Assembly: GCF_037948395.1 (NCBI RefSeq)
Contig: NZ_CP149940.1
Span: forward strand, 4,712,001 to 4,776,000
DNA from: Serratia nevei
GTDB lineage: Bacteria > Pseudomonadota > Gammaproteobacteria > Enterobacterales > Enterobacteriaceae
Length of the DNA stretch: 64,000 nt
Reading direction: 5' to 3'
Part shown: in pieces, positions 35,964-44,569 of the stretch
Layout of the letters: every line of letters starts with the position of its first letter
Position numbering within the stretch: position 1 is the stretch's first letter
Translations under genes and position numbers: made by a program
The notes under the pieces: generated by a model
What the model saw: only the letters and a program-made list of their open reading frames with translations
Databases searched by the model: none
What the model was told of the DNA's origin: nothing

Positions 35964-37880
35964 TCAACTCCGGCTCAGGCAGTCCAGCGCCACCGCTTTA
36001 AAGCTGTCGAAGCTGTCGCTGCCCAAAAGGCGGCTCATTGAGCGTTCACGCACGAAGGTGACGAACAGCTCGTAGATCGCCATCGCCTCTTCATAGTCGC
36101 TCTTGCTGATCGCCAGCAGGAAAATCACGTGCGCGACCTCGCCTTCTCCCCAGGCGACGCCCTGCGGCGCCAGCAGCGTCACCACCACGGTCTTTTTGGC
36201 CAGCAGCCCCAGCGAGTGCGGCAGCGCGATGCCCTCGCCCAGCAGCGTGGAGACGATCGCCTCGCGTTCGACCAGCGACGGATAGAAGTCCGCGCCGACG
36301 TACCCTTCCCGCTCCAGCTGGCCGCACACCCGGCTGAACAGCTCCGCCTGCGTCAACGGCTCGTTGAGCACCATGAAATGCTCGGCGTCGAAGAACTTCT
36401 CCAGCATGTACGGTCGGGTGCGATCCACCAGCACCAGCTTGCCCAGTTGCTCCAGTTGGTAATCGGTCGGGAACGGCGACATCACCACCACCGGCTTGTT
36501 CTTTTCGCCGATGCGGGCGTTGGAAATCACGAAGTCTTCATCGATATGCGCAAGCATCTCGTAATCGCGCAGCGAGACAATGCGCGTCATCACCAGCTGC
36601 GGATACTTGCGCGCAATCTGCGCCTGGATCATGCGCACCGTCGAGTTGCCGGTATCGCACACCAGCATCACCTGCGGGTGGCGCTCATAACCGATGTTGT
36701 AATGCCGCTCCAGCCCCACGCCGATGTGCAGCACCAGATAGCCGATTTCGTTCTCGCTCAGGGTATAGGGGGTGTATTTGCCCCAGCTGGAGACCGCCGC
36801 CAGCGTCACGTCGTAAGCCATCGGATAGTGCTGCTTGATGTTGGCCAACAGCGGATTGGGGATATTGATCTGGTATTTCACCCGCGTAATCATGGTCTTG
36901 ATATGGGTGAGCAGATCGGCCCGCAGCTGCTCGTCGCCCTGCAGGTTGTAGTTATAGTGTGCGTTGATGTAGGACAGGATGTAGTCCACCAGCGCTTCTT
37001 CATCGTCGGCGTTGATCTCGGTCGGCTGCACGTCCTGCACGCGCCGCGCGGCAATGTTGACCCGCAAATAGGCCTCTTCGGCCATCGAGATCTCTTTACC
37101 GGAGGCCGAACGCAGCTCCGCCGCCAGGCGGGTCGACACCTGACGCACCGCGTCGTCGCCGTCTTCCACCTCGAAGTCCGGCAGCGGATAGCCGTCGTTG
37201 ATGCGCCGCAGCGCCACCGCGCAGTAGAAGATCAGGTACTGCTCGCCCTCGTCGGTCAGGCGAATGGCATATTGCGACAGCAGCGGGTGCAGCAATCCGG
37301 CGAACGCCGCTACCTGCGGCTGCAGCAGGATCTCGTTGTTGAGCAGCGGGTTCTCGGCGTCGGCCAGCTGCAGCTGGAACAGCAGATCGGTGAGACAGGC
37401 GCGGATCGCCATCTCGGCGCCGAACAGCTTCATGCCGTAGCGCGGCTTGGTTTCGATCGTCAATTGATAGTGCGCCAGACGCTCTCTCACCTCAGCCATG
37501 TCGTTTTGCAACGTACCGCGGCTGACGAACCACTCGTCGGCCAAATCTTCCAGTTTGAGGGAGAAGGCTGAGGTCAAAAAACGCACCAGCAGATAATGCA
37601 CCCGCTCCTGCGCGCTGCGCGGGGTGGCGTGCTTGCGGCGCTCCTGATGCTGCAGAGCGCTGAACAGCGCGGCGTTATCGACCTGCAGGCGATAGCCGGC
37701 CCCGCGGCTATGCACGAAACGCGCGCCGTATTTGTCCAGAATCTCGTTCAGCGCGGTGATGTCCGCCCGCACCGTGCGGGTGGACACGGCGAAACGCTTC
37801 GCCAGCTCATCCTGCGGCAAAGTCTCGGTTTGCAAAGCATCGAACAAGTAAGCCAAACGCGGGTAAGGAAATCGCACCAT
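35964..37880 (-). CDS. BglG-type PRD regulator with EIIB and EIIA domains
   Basis: A 638-residue PTS-controlled transcription regulator. Order: N-terminal winged HTH (about 1-65) with a second HTH/Mga-like region (about 90-150), PRD1 (about 185-285), PRD2 (about 295-395), a galactitol-type EIIB-like domain with Cys408 in VCDTGNST, and a fructose-type EIIA domain with His555 in GIALPHS. PRD2 keeps both histidines (His326, His385), while PRD1 has YCAVALRR where the second His is expected. Probably the activator of the adjacent catabolic operon. The start MVRFPYPRL was chosen; the frame is open 16 codons further. Confidence 0.88.
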   Translation of the reverse strand: MVRFPYPRLAYLFDALQTETLPQDELAKRFAVSTRTVRADITALNEILDKYGARFVHSRGAGYRLQVDNAALFSALQHQERRKHATPRSAQERVHYLLVRFLTSAFSLKLEDLADEWFVSRGTLQNDMAEVRERLAHYQLTIETKPRYGMKLFGAEMAIRACLTDLLFQLQLADAENPLLNNEILLQPQVAAFAGLLHPLLSQYAIRLTDEGEQYLIFYCAVALRRINDGYPLPDFEVEDGDDAVRQVSTRLAAELRSASGKEISMAEEAYLRVNIAARRVQDVQPTEINADDEEALVDYILSYINAHYNYNLQGDEQLRADLLTHIKTMITRVKYQINIPNPLLANIKQHYPMAYDVTLAAVSSWGKYTPYTLSENEIGYLVLHIGVGLERHYNIGYERHPQVMLVCDTGNSTVRMIQAQIARKYPQLVMTRIVSLRDYEMLAHIDEDFVISNARIGEKNKPVVVMSPFPTDYQLEQLGKLVLVDRTRPYMLEKFFDAEHFMVLNEPLTQAELFSRVCGQLEREGYVGADFYPSLVEREAIVSTLLGEGIALPHSLGLLAKKTVVVTLLAPQGVAWGEGEVAHVIFLLAISKSDYEEAMAIYELFVTFVRERSMSRLLGSDSFDSFKAVALDCLSRS

Positions 37881-37931
37881 TCTGTGTCCGTCAATCAGGC
37901 AACCCGCCCGGTGAACCGGGCGGGCCACGGG

Positions 37932-39146
37932 TTACTTCGGCGGCGGCAGGAACGCCATTTGCGAGGGGCTGCCGATCGGCAGATAGCCGCCCACAAAGCT
38001 GAGTTTGCCGTCCGTCGGATTTACGCTGAAACGGGTAACGTTATCGCTGCGCTGGTTCAACGCATACAGATAGCGGCCATCCGGGCTCAGCGCCAGCGAA
38101 CGCGGGTAATCGCCACGCGTCCAGGTTTCCGCCACCGGCTTCAACTCACCGCCGGCGCCCACGCTGAACTGGGCAATGCTGTTATGCAGCCGGTTGGCGA
38201 CGTACAGCGTGTCGCCGTTCTTGCTGAGCGCCAGCCCCGAAGCGAAGCTGGTGCCCTGATAGTCGGCGGGCAGTGCGGAAACCGCATGCAGTTGTTTCAG
38301 AGTACCTTTTTGGCGATCAAAACGGTAGCTGGTCAACGTCGAGGCCTCTTCGTTCACCAGCAGCACGGTTTCGCCGTCCGGATGGAACACAAAGTGACGC
38401 GGCCCCGCGCCGGCGGAAGAGGCGGCGATCCACGGCGGATCGTTCGGCGTCAGCCGGCCGCTCGCGGCGTCAAAGCGCCATTGGTAGATGCGATCCAACC
38501 CCAGATCGGTGGAGAACACGAACTTGCCGCTCGGATCGCTGGCGATCATATGGGCATGCGGGCCGTTGTGATCGCTGATGGCGAAGCTGCCGTTCACCGC
38601 CGCCGCCGGTTTGGCCGCGCCCGCCGGGCCCTGCTGTTGCTGCACCGAGCTGGCGGCGCCCAGGCTGCCGTCCGCTTCGATCGGGAAAGCCGCCACGCTG
38701 CCGCTGACGTAGTTGGCCACCAGCAGATGCCGCCCGTCCGGCGTCGATGAGAGATACACCGGCCCCGCCCCCTGCGAATCCACCTGGTTGAGCTGCGTCA
38801 GGCCGCCGTCGGCAGGATTGACCCGGTAAGCGGTGATGCCGCCGTGTTTGCCGCCGTTGAAATCGGCCACTTCGCTGGCGACATACAGCGTCTTGCCATC
38901 GGCGCCCAGCGTCAGCTGCGCCGGATTCGGCACTTTGCTGACCAGCGTAGTGTGGCTCAGCGCGCCGCTGGCCGGATCGACCTGCACCCGGTAAACGCCT
39001 TCGCCGTTGGGATTATAGGTGCCGATATAGGCGAAATGAGATGACGTGGAATTCATTGCATCCTCAGCATGCAGCGCTGGGCCGGTCACGGCCAGCAGCG
39101 CCAGGAACAACGCGGTGCGTCGGGTTGGAGCCTGCCAGTTTCGCAT
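37932..39146 (-). CDS. Exported lactonase-family beta-propeller protein
   Basis: A 404-residue protein of the lactonase family (PF10282, 6-phosphogluconolactonase type) with seven propeller repeats; blade motifs such as YIGTYNPNGEGVYR, LTLGADGKTLYVAS and ALSPDGRYLYALN recur. Unlike cytosolic Pgl of E. coli, it has a Sec signal with cleavage likely at ALHA (about residue 27), so it acts in the periplasm. The start MRNWQAPTRR follows AGGATT. It ends 51 bp before the regulator start and is separated from dgaF by an ERIC element, so it may be a separate unit. Substrate unknown. Confidence 0.85.
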   Translation of the reverse strand: MRNWQAPTRRTALFLALLAVTGPALHAEDAMNSTSSHFAYIGTYNPNGEGVYRVQVDPASGALSHTTLVSKVPNPAQLTLGADGKTLYVASEVADFNGGKHGGITAYRVNPADGGLTQLNQVDSQGAGPVYLSSTPDGRHLLVANYVSGSVAAFPIEADGSLGAASSVQQQQGPAGAAKPAAAVNGSFAISDHNGPHAHMIASDPSGKFVFSTDLGLDRIYQWRFDAASGRLTPNDPPWIAASSAGAGPRHFVFHPDGETVLLVNEEASTLTSYRFDRQKGTLKQLHAVSALPADYQGTSFASGLALSKNGDTLYVANRLHNSIAQFSVGAGGELKPVAETWTRGDYPRSLALSPDGRYLYALNQRSDNVTRFSVNPTDGKLSFVGGYLPIGSPSQMAFLPPPK

Positions 39147-39159
39147 AGTAATCCTCAGT

Positions 39160-39284
39160 ATATATCCGTCATCTTTCAAGCTGCAGCGTTGTTGGCTGCC
39201 CGCACTCACCCCAGTCACTTACTTAAGTAAGCTCCTGGGGCTCCTGCGCTTGCCGCCTAGCTGCAACTTGAAAGCTATAGGCTA
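39160..39284. repeat. ERIC (IRU) palindromic element
   Basis: An imperfect palindrome of about 125 bp. The arms CTTTCAAGCTGCAGC (39173-39187) and GCTGCAACTTGAAAG (39260-39274) pair. The core contains the ERIC consensus parts CACCCCAGTCACTTACTTA and AAGTAAGCTCCTGGGG around TTACTTAAGTAA (39219-39230). ERIC elements are transcribed intergenic repeats in enterobacteria. This copy lies between the aldolase stop and the lactonase start. Confidence 0.9.
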
Positions 39285-39360
39285 TAGCTAACGGCGACGC
39301 GGCATGCCGCGCCACGGGAAAACCTTCGCCTCCCAGCGTTTACCTCATCCCATTACGCGT

Positions 39361-40101
39361 TCAGCCCACCAGCTTTTTGGTCATTGCCAGCAGGGTTTTC
39401 ACGTCCTGCGGTCGCGTGTCGCCGCTGGCGGCGTCGATGATCGAGCTGTAGATATGCGGGATCACGCGCTTCACGCCGGCCGCCAGCGCGATCTCGACGA
39501 TCGGCTCGTAGTTCTCCAGATCGATGCCGCCGGTCGGCTCCAGCATAAAGTCATGCTCGGCGCAGGCCTTGGCTACGTACTGGTATTCGTCCTTGCACTT
39601 CAGGCCGCCCATCGGGAAATACTTGATCGAGCTGCCGCCCATGTCCTTCAGCAAGGCGATGGCGGTTTCCACCGGCACGATGCCGTCAGGCGCTGCGGCA
39701 CTCAATGGGCCGGTAGAAATCTTCACCCAGCCGACGCGGCCGGTCGGCGATACCAGGCCGTTGACCACGCTGTCGTTCTGGCCCAGCAGCGCGCGGCTGG
39801 CGCCGACGCCGGTAAACACCTGGTTAACGTGCTGCGGCTGCACCTGCTGAGCGATCAGGCTGACCATCGCCGACTGTTTCGGATCGCCGGCGCCCAGGCC
39901 GACCGAGAGCGCGTTTTCAATCAGGCGCGCATAGCGCAGCATGTCGGTCACCGCGCTGTCGACGTCCGGGTAGTTCTTGGAGAGTACGCCCACCAGCACA
40001 TGGCCTTCCGCCGCGGCGTAGATGTCCTGCGCGTTGGCTTTGGAGCCGGCCAGCACGTTCAGGCAGACGCGGTCGCGATAGTAGTTAGGCTGCAGCTTCA
40101 T
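39361..40101 (-). CDS. dgaF: DgaF-type 2-dehydro-3-deoxy-6-phosphogluconate aldolase
   Basis: A 246-residue TIM-barrel protein of the KDGP aldolase family (PF07071, TIGR03581). The DgaF homologue of Salmonella cleaves 2-keto-3-deoxygluconate 6-phosphate to pyruvate and glyceraldehyde 3-phosphate as the last step of D-glucosaminate breakdown. Motifs such as SIKYFPMGGLKC and EPTGGIDLENYE fit. It overlaps the ammonia-lyase gene by 4 bp, which supports a joint pathway. The exact substrate here is inferred. Confidence 0.85.
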   Translation of the reverse strand: MKLQPNYYRDRVCLNVLAGSKANAQDIYAAAEGHVLVGVLSKNYPDVDSAVTDMLRYARLIENALSVGLGAGDPKQSAMVSLIAQQVQPQHVNQVFTGVGASRALLGQNDSVVNGLVSPTGRVGWVKISTGPLSAAAPDGIVPVETAIALLKDMGGSSIKYFPMGGLKCKDEYQYVAKACAEHDFMLEPTGGIDLENYEPIVEIALAAGVKRVIPHIYSSIIDAASGDTRPQDVKTLLAMTKKLVG

Positions 40102-41216
40102 GCTTGTTTCTCCGTAAACAGGTTCTTGATACAGCTAAAGACGGTCATCAGCTGTTGCTCGTCGACGCTGCGCACGTCGACCTCAATCTTGCCCTCGTTG
40201 GCCTTGTAGCCGCGGAAGTAGATGGCAATATCGCCGGTTTTCAGCGCCTGAACGATGTCATAGGTCGACCGCCCCAGCACCGCTTCGTCGAAGGTGATCT
40301 CGGCGCGGGCGATATCGCGGCCGGCGCTGTCCCAGACGGTTTTGGCGCTGACGCCGGTCAGGGTGTTGAGGCTGTCGAGGAACGGCGTCATCCGCGCCAC
40401 CATCTGTTGCCCGGTGGTTTTCTCAAGCGTCAGATAGCTTTCAATCGCCTGCGTCAGGCCGAGGATGCCCTCTTTGCCGACCTTCATCGCCCGGCCGATA
40501 CCGCCGGACTGCAGCTTCACCCACTCGACGTACTGTTTCTTGCCGATCACGAGACCGCTGGTCGGCCCCTCGATGGCTTTGGCGCCGCTGTAGATCACCA
40601 GATCGGCCCCCATCTGGTAGTAACACATCAGATCTTCTTCCGCCGCGGCGTCGACGATCAGCGGCAGGTTATGCTTGCGCGCCACTACCGCCGCCTGTTC
40701 GACGGACAAAATGCTTTTCTGCACGCAGTGGTGCGATTTGACGTACAGGATCGCCGCCGTCTGCGGCGTGATGCAGGCTTCAATCTGCTCCGGCGAACAT
40801 TCGTTGGCGTAGCCCGCCTCCACCACCTTGCCGCCGCCCAGCGCCACCATGGTGTCCACCGGCGCGCCGAAGTTGACGTTGTGACCACGCGGCAACACGA
40901 TCTCGCGCGGCACGGCGATCGGCGCCGAGTGCAGGTTCACCAGCAGATTGGCGTTATCTTTGACGATCGCTGCCGCCACCGACTGGGCGATGCCCGCCGA
41001 GGCGCAGGAAACGATCACCGCGTCCTCCACGTTGAGCAGATCGGCGATGTAGGCGCCGGTCTTGTTGACCAGATCCTTGATTTCGAAATAGTGATTCAGG
41101 CCGTAGTCAACGGCGTCAATCACGTCCTGGCGCGGCGTGGAAACGCCGAGAATGGTCATGCGGCCGGAGGTGTTGATCACCTGCTTCAAACCGTATTTTT
41201 CATAAATCGAAGACAT
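40098..41216 (-). CDS. dgaE: DgaE-type PLP-dependent ammonia-lyase
   Basis: A 372-residue SelA-related fold-type I PLP enzyme (TIGR01437). The PLP lysine is Lys213 in YSGAKAIEGP, preceded by VDAAAEEDL with the PLP-ring Asp. In Salmonella, DgaE converts D-glucosaminate 6-phosphate to KDGP plus ammonia. The gene overlaps the amidohydrolase by 17 bp and dgaF by 4 bp. An amino-sugar-acid phosphate is the likely substrate, but the locus lacks the mannose-family PTS of the Salmonella dga operon. Confidence 0.86.
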   Translation of the reverse strand: MSSIYEKYGLKQVINTSGRMTILGVSTPRQDVIDAVDYGLNHYFEIKDLVNKTGAYIADLLNVEDAVIVSCASAGIAQSVAAAIVKDNANLLVNLHSAPIAVPREIVLPRGHNVNFGAPVDTMVALGGGKVVEAGYANECSPEQIEACITPQTAAILYVKSHHCVQKSILSVEQAAVVARKHNLPLIVDAAAEEDLMCYYQMGADLVIYSGAKAIEGPTSGLVIGKKQYVEWVKLQSGGIGRAMKVGKEGILGLTQAIESYLTLEKTTGQQMVARMTPFLDSLNTLTGVSAKTVWDSAGRDIARAEITFDEAVLGRSTYDIVQALKTGDIAIYFRGYKANEGKIEVDVRSVDEQQLMTVFSCIKNLFTEKQA

Positions 41217-42339
41217 GGGCTGCCTCCCCTTGTTCGGTTAATAGGATTTCCCCGGCCACCACCGCGGCCAGCGGCACCAACAGCTGTTCGCCCTCGGCGG
41301 TTTGCCCTTCGGCGTCGGCGAACACCTGCGGTTCGCGGCGCAGTTCAAACAGCGTGAAATCGGCGTCATAACCCGGCTCCAGCCGCCCTTTGCCGCTCAG
41401 CTGCAGCGCCGACGCGGCGTTCTCCGTCACGCAGGCGATCACCTGCGGCAGCGTCAGGCCGACGCTGAAGAATTTGGACATCACCGTCGCCAGGCTGTGC
41501 ACCGGCCCGTTCATGCGGTTGCGGCAGTAAATATCGGAGCTGATGGTATGCGGCAAAATGCCCAGCGAGATCGCCTGGCGCGCCACCTCGAAGCTGAAGC
41601 TGGCGGTGCCGTGCCCCACGTCGAGCAACACGCCGCGCCGCAGCGCGCGCTGGATCGACTCGCGCAGCGTGCCCGCCGGCGTCAGAATGCGGTTCGGTTT
41701 GCCGTTGTAGCAGTGGGTGATGATGTCGCCACGGGTCAGCAGATCGGCGATCTCGTCCAGATTCGGCGGGTTGTTGCCGATATGCACCATCAGCGGCAGC
41801 TGGCGGTTTTCCCGCTGGATCTCTTTGGCCAACACCAGCGGCCGGGTGCCGTTCTTGCCCACCACGCTGCTGCTCATGCGTGCCTTGATGCCGATGATAA
41901 AACCGGGATGGTTGGCGATGGCCTGGCCGGCCTCGTGCTTGTCGATATCCGTCAACTCCGCCAGCTCGTTCTGCCGCAGCAGGCCAATGCGCGAGATGTT
42001 GAGGAAGGCGAACACGTTGGTTTTGGCGCTGCGCGTCAGCTGATAAAAGGCGTCGATATCGTCGGCGCCGGTGCTGCCGGCATCGACCACGCTGGTGACG
42101 CCGCTGGCGACGCCGACCCGATCCGGCTCGTCATGGTAAATCGGCGAGTCGGGATAGCAGTGTACGTGCGCATCGATCCAACCGGCGCTCAGGCGGCAGT
42201 TGCCCGCCAGATCCAGTTGGCGAACGGCGCTGACGTCTGCCGCCAACCGCCCGACCGAGGCTATTTTGCCGTCTTTCACCGCCAGATCGATCAGCGTGTC
42301 GTCCGCCAGTCTGGCGCCTCTAATAACTAAGTCATACAT
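41200..42339 (-). CDS. Amidohydrolase/deacetylase-family metallohydrolase
   Basis: A 379-residue amidohydrolase-superfamily enzyme (TIGR03583, EF_0837 type). The first metal motif is His58-Val-His60 in DAHVHCYP; later metal ligands appear in VHIGNNPP, GHGTASF and the SSD of TISSDIYC. Family members are thought to remove acyl groups or open cyclic amides; the substrate here is unknown. Placed directly before the ammonia-lyase, it could free the amino group that DgaE then eliminates (inference). Confidence 0.82.
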   Translation of the reverse strand: MYDLVIRGARLADDTLIDLAVKDGKIASVGRLAADVSAVRQLDLAGNCRLSAGWIDAHVHCYPDSPIYHDEPDRVGVASGVTSVVDAGSTGADDIDAFYQLTRSAKTNVFAFLNISRIGLLRQNELAELTDIDKHEAGQAIANHPGFIIGIKARMSSSVVGKNGTRPLVLAKEIQRENRQLPLMVHIGNNPPNLDEIADLLTRGDIITHCYNGKPNRILTPAGTLRESIQRALRRGVLLDVGHGTASFSFEVARQAISLGILPHTISSDIYCRNRMNGPVHSLATVMSKFFSVGLTLPQVIACVTENAASALQLSGKGRLEPGYDADFTLFELRREPQVFADAEGQTAEGEQLLVPLAAVVAGEILLTEQGEAAHVFDL

Positions 42340-42362
42340 ACCGCATTGCTCCTGTTAGCCCG

Positions 42363-42389
42363 GGCGCCGCCGCAGCATCGGGCGGCGCC
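42363..42389. repeat. Intercistronic stem-loop in the catabolic operon
   Basis: GGCGCCGCC (42363-42371) and GGCGGCGCC (42381-42389) form a perfect 9 bp stem with a 9 nt loop, in the 63 bp gap between the DUF4310 gene and the amidohydrolase gene. There is no T-tract. It may stabilise the upstream transporter mRNA relative to the enzyme genes. Confidence 0.7.
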
Positions 42390-42402
42390 TGGCGCAGGCC
42401 TC

Positions 42403-43056
42403 TTAAGAAATGGCTACCGGGAAGATCGCCCCCAGGATCATCGCGCCGAGGATCGCTCCGCCGGTGATCGGTTTACCCCAGATATAGAACAGCAGCGCGC
42501 CAAGCAGCGAACCGATGCCGATCGGGATCGAGGCGGTCATCGCCGACAGGATGATCAACGGCCCGAGGAAGCGGCCCGACGAGTTGCCCGCGCCCATCAT
42601 CACGTCCGCCCCGTAGGTGGAGTTGCTCTGATTGATGGTGAATTTGCGCGCCAGGATGATCACGTAACCGATCGCCAGGCCGATGACGAGGCCGGTGGCC
42701 AGCGAAGCGGCGAAGTTGGCGACCGGGAACACGATGCCGGCCCCCAGCAGCAGCGCCGGTACGCCCAGCCCGACGCCAGTCTGGATCGCGCCACCGATGT
42801 CCAGGATCCCCACCAGCGAGCCTTCGATGATGCGCGCGAACAGGAAGCTGGCGCCGAACGCCGCCACCGCGCCATACACGCCGGTATCCATCCCCGCCCG
42901 CAGCATGGAAACGAACGCCACTTCGTTAAAGGCGCCGATGCCGTACAGGTAGTACATGTGCGTCCCGGCGAACACGCCGGAGGACAGCAGGCCAACAAAA
43001 ATCGGGAATGACCAGTCGGCGTACCAGAAGCCTTTTTGGGTTTGCTCTTCCATCAT
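42403..43056 (-). CDS. DUF4310 integral membrane protein
   Basis: A 217-residue, strongly hydrophobic inner-membrane protein with about six segments rich in Gly and Ala. It belongs to the DUF4310 family (EF_0832/EF_0833-like), known only from this conserved gene cluster in Enterococcus, Aeromonas and enterobacteria. The polar loop TINQSNSTYGADVMMGAGNSS is a plausible conserved functional segment. Starting 8 bp after the DUF4311 gene, it is probably its permease partner. No experimental function known to me. Confidence 0.82.
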   Translation of the reverse strand: MMEEQTQKGFWYADWSFPIFVGLLSSGVFAGTHMYYLYGIGAFNEVAFVSMLRAGMDTGVYGAVAAFGASFLFARIIEGSLVGILDIGGAIQTGVGLGVPALLLGAGIVFPVANFAASLATGLVIGLAIGYVIILARKFTINQSNSTYGADVMMGAGNSSGRFLGPLIILSAMTASIPIGIGSLLGALLFYIWGKPITGGAILGAMILGAIFPVAIS

Positions 43057-43064
43057 CCCGCTCC

Positions 43065-43841
43065 TTATTTACCGCTCAGGGTGTTGTGAATGGCGTCCAG
43101 CCAGCCCGGCACGCCGAGGCTGAAGGACTCGAGAACTTTCATGTCGAAGCCGCGGAAGAAGCCGCTCAGCACGAACAGCAGCACGATCACCGCCATCATG
43201 ATCTTGGTGATCTTGTTCCAGCCGCTCTCTTCCACGCCTTTGCCGATCAGAATGCCCAGCACCAGGCCCGGTACGGCGTTGCCCATGATCAGCTGCGCCA
43301 GGCCGCCGAAGATGGTGCCCCAGAAGCCAGAACGGCGCCCGGCGTCGATCGCCGCCAGCCAGAAGATCACCGGCATCACGGTGTTCACCAGCAGGTTGGC
43401 CGCCGGCACCAGCACCTTGATCGCGGTGACCTGCAGCGCGGCAGGCACGGCGGAAGCGGTGGTATTGAGGAACGCCACCACCAGCATGCCGATGATGCCG
43501 CAGGCAATGGCCATTTTTTTCGGATCGTGCAGCGTTTGCGCCAGATTGCGGTTCTTGACCATCAGGGCCGCCGCGCCCCAGTGCGGGATGATGCGGTGGT
43601 CGACGTCCTGCGTGAAGGAGCCCGCCGCCACGGAAGACGCCCAGGCGTTGAAGAAGAAGCCCAGACCGAATGAGAAGTGGGAAGCCGGATCGCCCTCGCA
43701 GGAATTCAGCTCGCCCAGGGTGCGAAACGCCCCCATGCCCTGTGTTGTCGGTGCGTGGAACATGCGCGCGGCGCCGGCCCCTACGCCGACCCCCACCAGC
43801 CCACCGATAATAATCGATTTAAATAAGATGATTAAAAACAT
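43065..43841 (-). CDS. DUF4311 integral membrane protein
   Basis: A 258-residue membrane protein of the DUF4311 family with about seven hydrophobic segments; the first starts at the N-terminus (FLIILFKSIIIGGLVGVG). Loops carry the conserved-looking ELNSCEGDPASHFSFGLGFFFN and FTQDVDHRIIPHWGAAA, rich in His, Asp and Cys. With DUF4310 it is likely the membrane channel of the operon. Function unknown; a PTS EIIC-like role is inferred from context only. Confidence 0.82.
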   Translation of the reverse strand: MFLIILFKSIIIGGLVGVGVGAGAARMFHAPTTQGMGAFRTLGELNSCEGDPASHFSFGLGFFFNAWASSVAAGSFTQDVDHRIIPHWGAAALMVKNRNLAQTLHDPKKMAIACGIIGMLVVAFLNTTASAVPAALQVTAIKVLVPAANLLVNTVMPVIFWLAAIDAGRRSGFWGTIFGGLAQLIMGNAVPGLVLGILIGKGVEESGWNKITKIMMAVIVLLFVLSGFFRGFDMKVLESFSLGVPGWLDAIHNTLSGK

Positions 43842-43871
43842 CAGTATACCCTTTCATTTATGCTAACGTTT

Positions 43872-44168
43872 TTATTTCGTGACGAAGACAACCTTCTCGG
43901 TATTGATAATGGTTACGTTCACGGTTATTTCCAGAGAAACGGCATAGCTCTTTCTTTCACGCGGCAAAAAGAAGAAAAGAAATTTCTCTTTAGTTATTTT
44001 CTCTTCCGCTTTCACTACGCTGACGTCCTGCGGCTCGATACGCAGCAGAATATTGTTGGTGGACTTTAATACCGCGCCCTGCACATTAGCCAAGGCGGAA
44101 GCAAAAGCTTTCGCTTTGCTGTCGCCTTTACCCTCCACCTTTACCGATGTGGTATATTGCTCTTTCAT
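43872..44168 (-). CDS. DUF4312 small soluble protein
   Basis: A 98-residue protein of the DUF4312 family, found only in this cluster type. Beta-rich, with no membrane segment or signal. It has a basic patch (KEKFLFFFLPRERK) and no cysteine or obvious phosphorylatable His. Its start overlaps the SFCGS gene stop in TAATG, so the two are translationally coupled. Probably a small subunit of the transporter or an accessory factor. Confidence 0.8.
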   Translation of the reverse strand: MKEQYTTSVKVEGKGDSKAKAFASALANVQGAVLKSTNNILLRIEPQDVSVVKAEEKITKEKFLFFFLPRERKSYAVSLEITVNVTIINTEKVVFVTK

Positions 44169-44533
44169 TATGGATTGCCATGTTTTTTGACGTAAGCTTC
44201 CACCAGTTTCTGGCCCAGCTCTTCTTTATCCATAAAGCCGAAGCCCAGCACGTTGTAGCCTTCGTTAATTGCCGTCACGCCCTCTTCCACCGAACGCATG
44301 CCATATTTAGCCTTGTAGCCGTGTTTGGTTTGCGCGGTAATCGCGCCGGCGCCGCCGCTGCCGCAAAAAGAGATGCCCAGCTGCGCGTTTTCCGCTTTCA
44401 TGACGTCGCCCAGCTTCATGTCCGCCGCGACGCCGGGGATGACCACCGCTTTTCCGCCTGCGCTTTCAACGCCTTGGCCAACTTTTTGCCCTTTGCCCAG
44501 ACGATCGCCGATCACTACGGTAATTTGACCCAT
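44168..44533 (-). CDS. Glycine-rich SFCGS-family protein
   Basis: A 121-residue soluble protein of the SFCGS family (EF_0830 type). Gly-rich, with a GDRLGKGQKVGQG N-terminal block and the defining motif ISFCGSGG, in which Cys57 is the only cysteine. The alternating strand-helix pattern and single Cys in a Gly loop are reminiscent of a PTS EIIB domain, but I have no proof of homology. It lies 36 bp after the PRD gene. Confidence 0.82.
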   Translation of the reverse strand: MGQITVVIGDRLGKGQKVGQGVESAGGKAVVIPGVAADMKLGDVMKAENAQLGISFCGSGGAGAITAQTKHGYKAKYGMRSVEEGVTAINEGYNVLGFGFMDKEELGQKLVEAYVKKHGNP

Positions 44534-44569
44534 GGTATATTCTCCTGATTGAAATCGATGCGTTAACCG

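Noticed and set aside
39298..39314. Palindrome GCGGCATGCCGC as terminator of the dgaF transcript
   Set aside because: No T-tract follows on the minus strand; it is probably a chance GC-rich palindrome next to the ERIC element.
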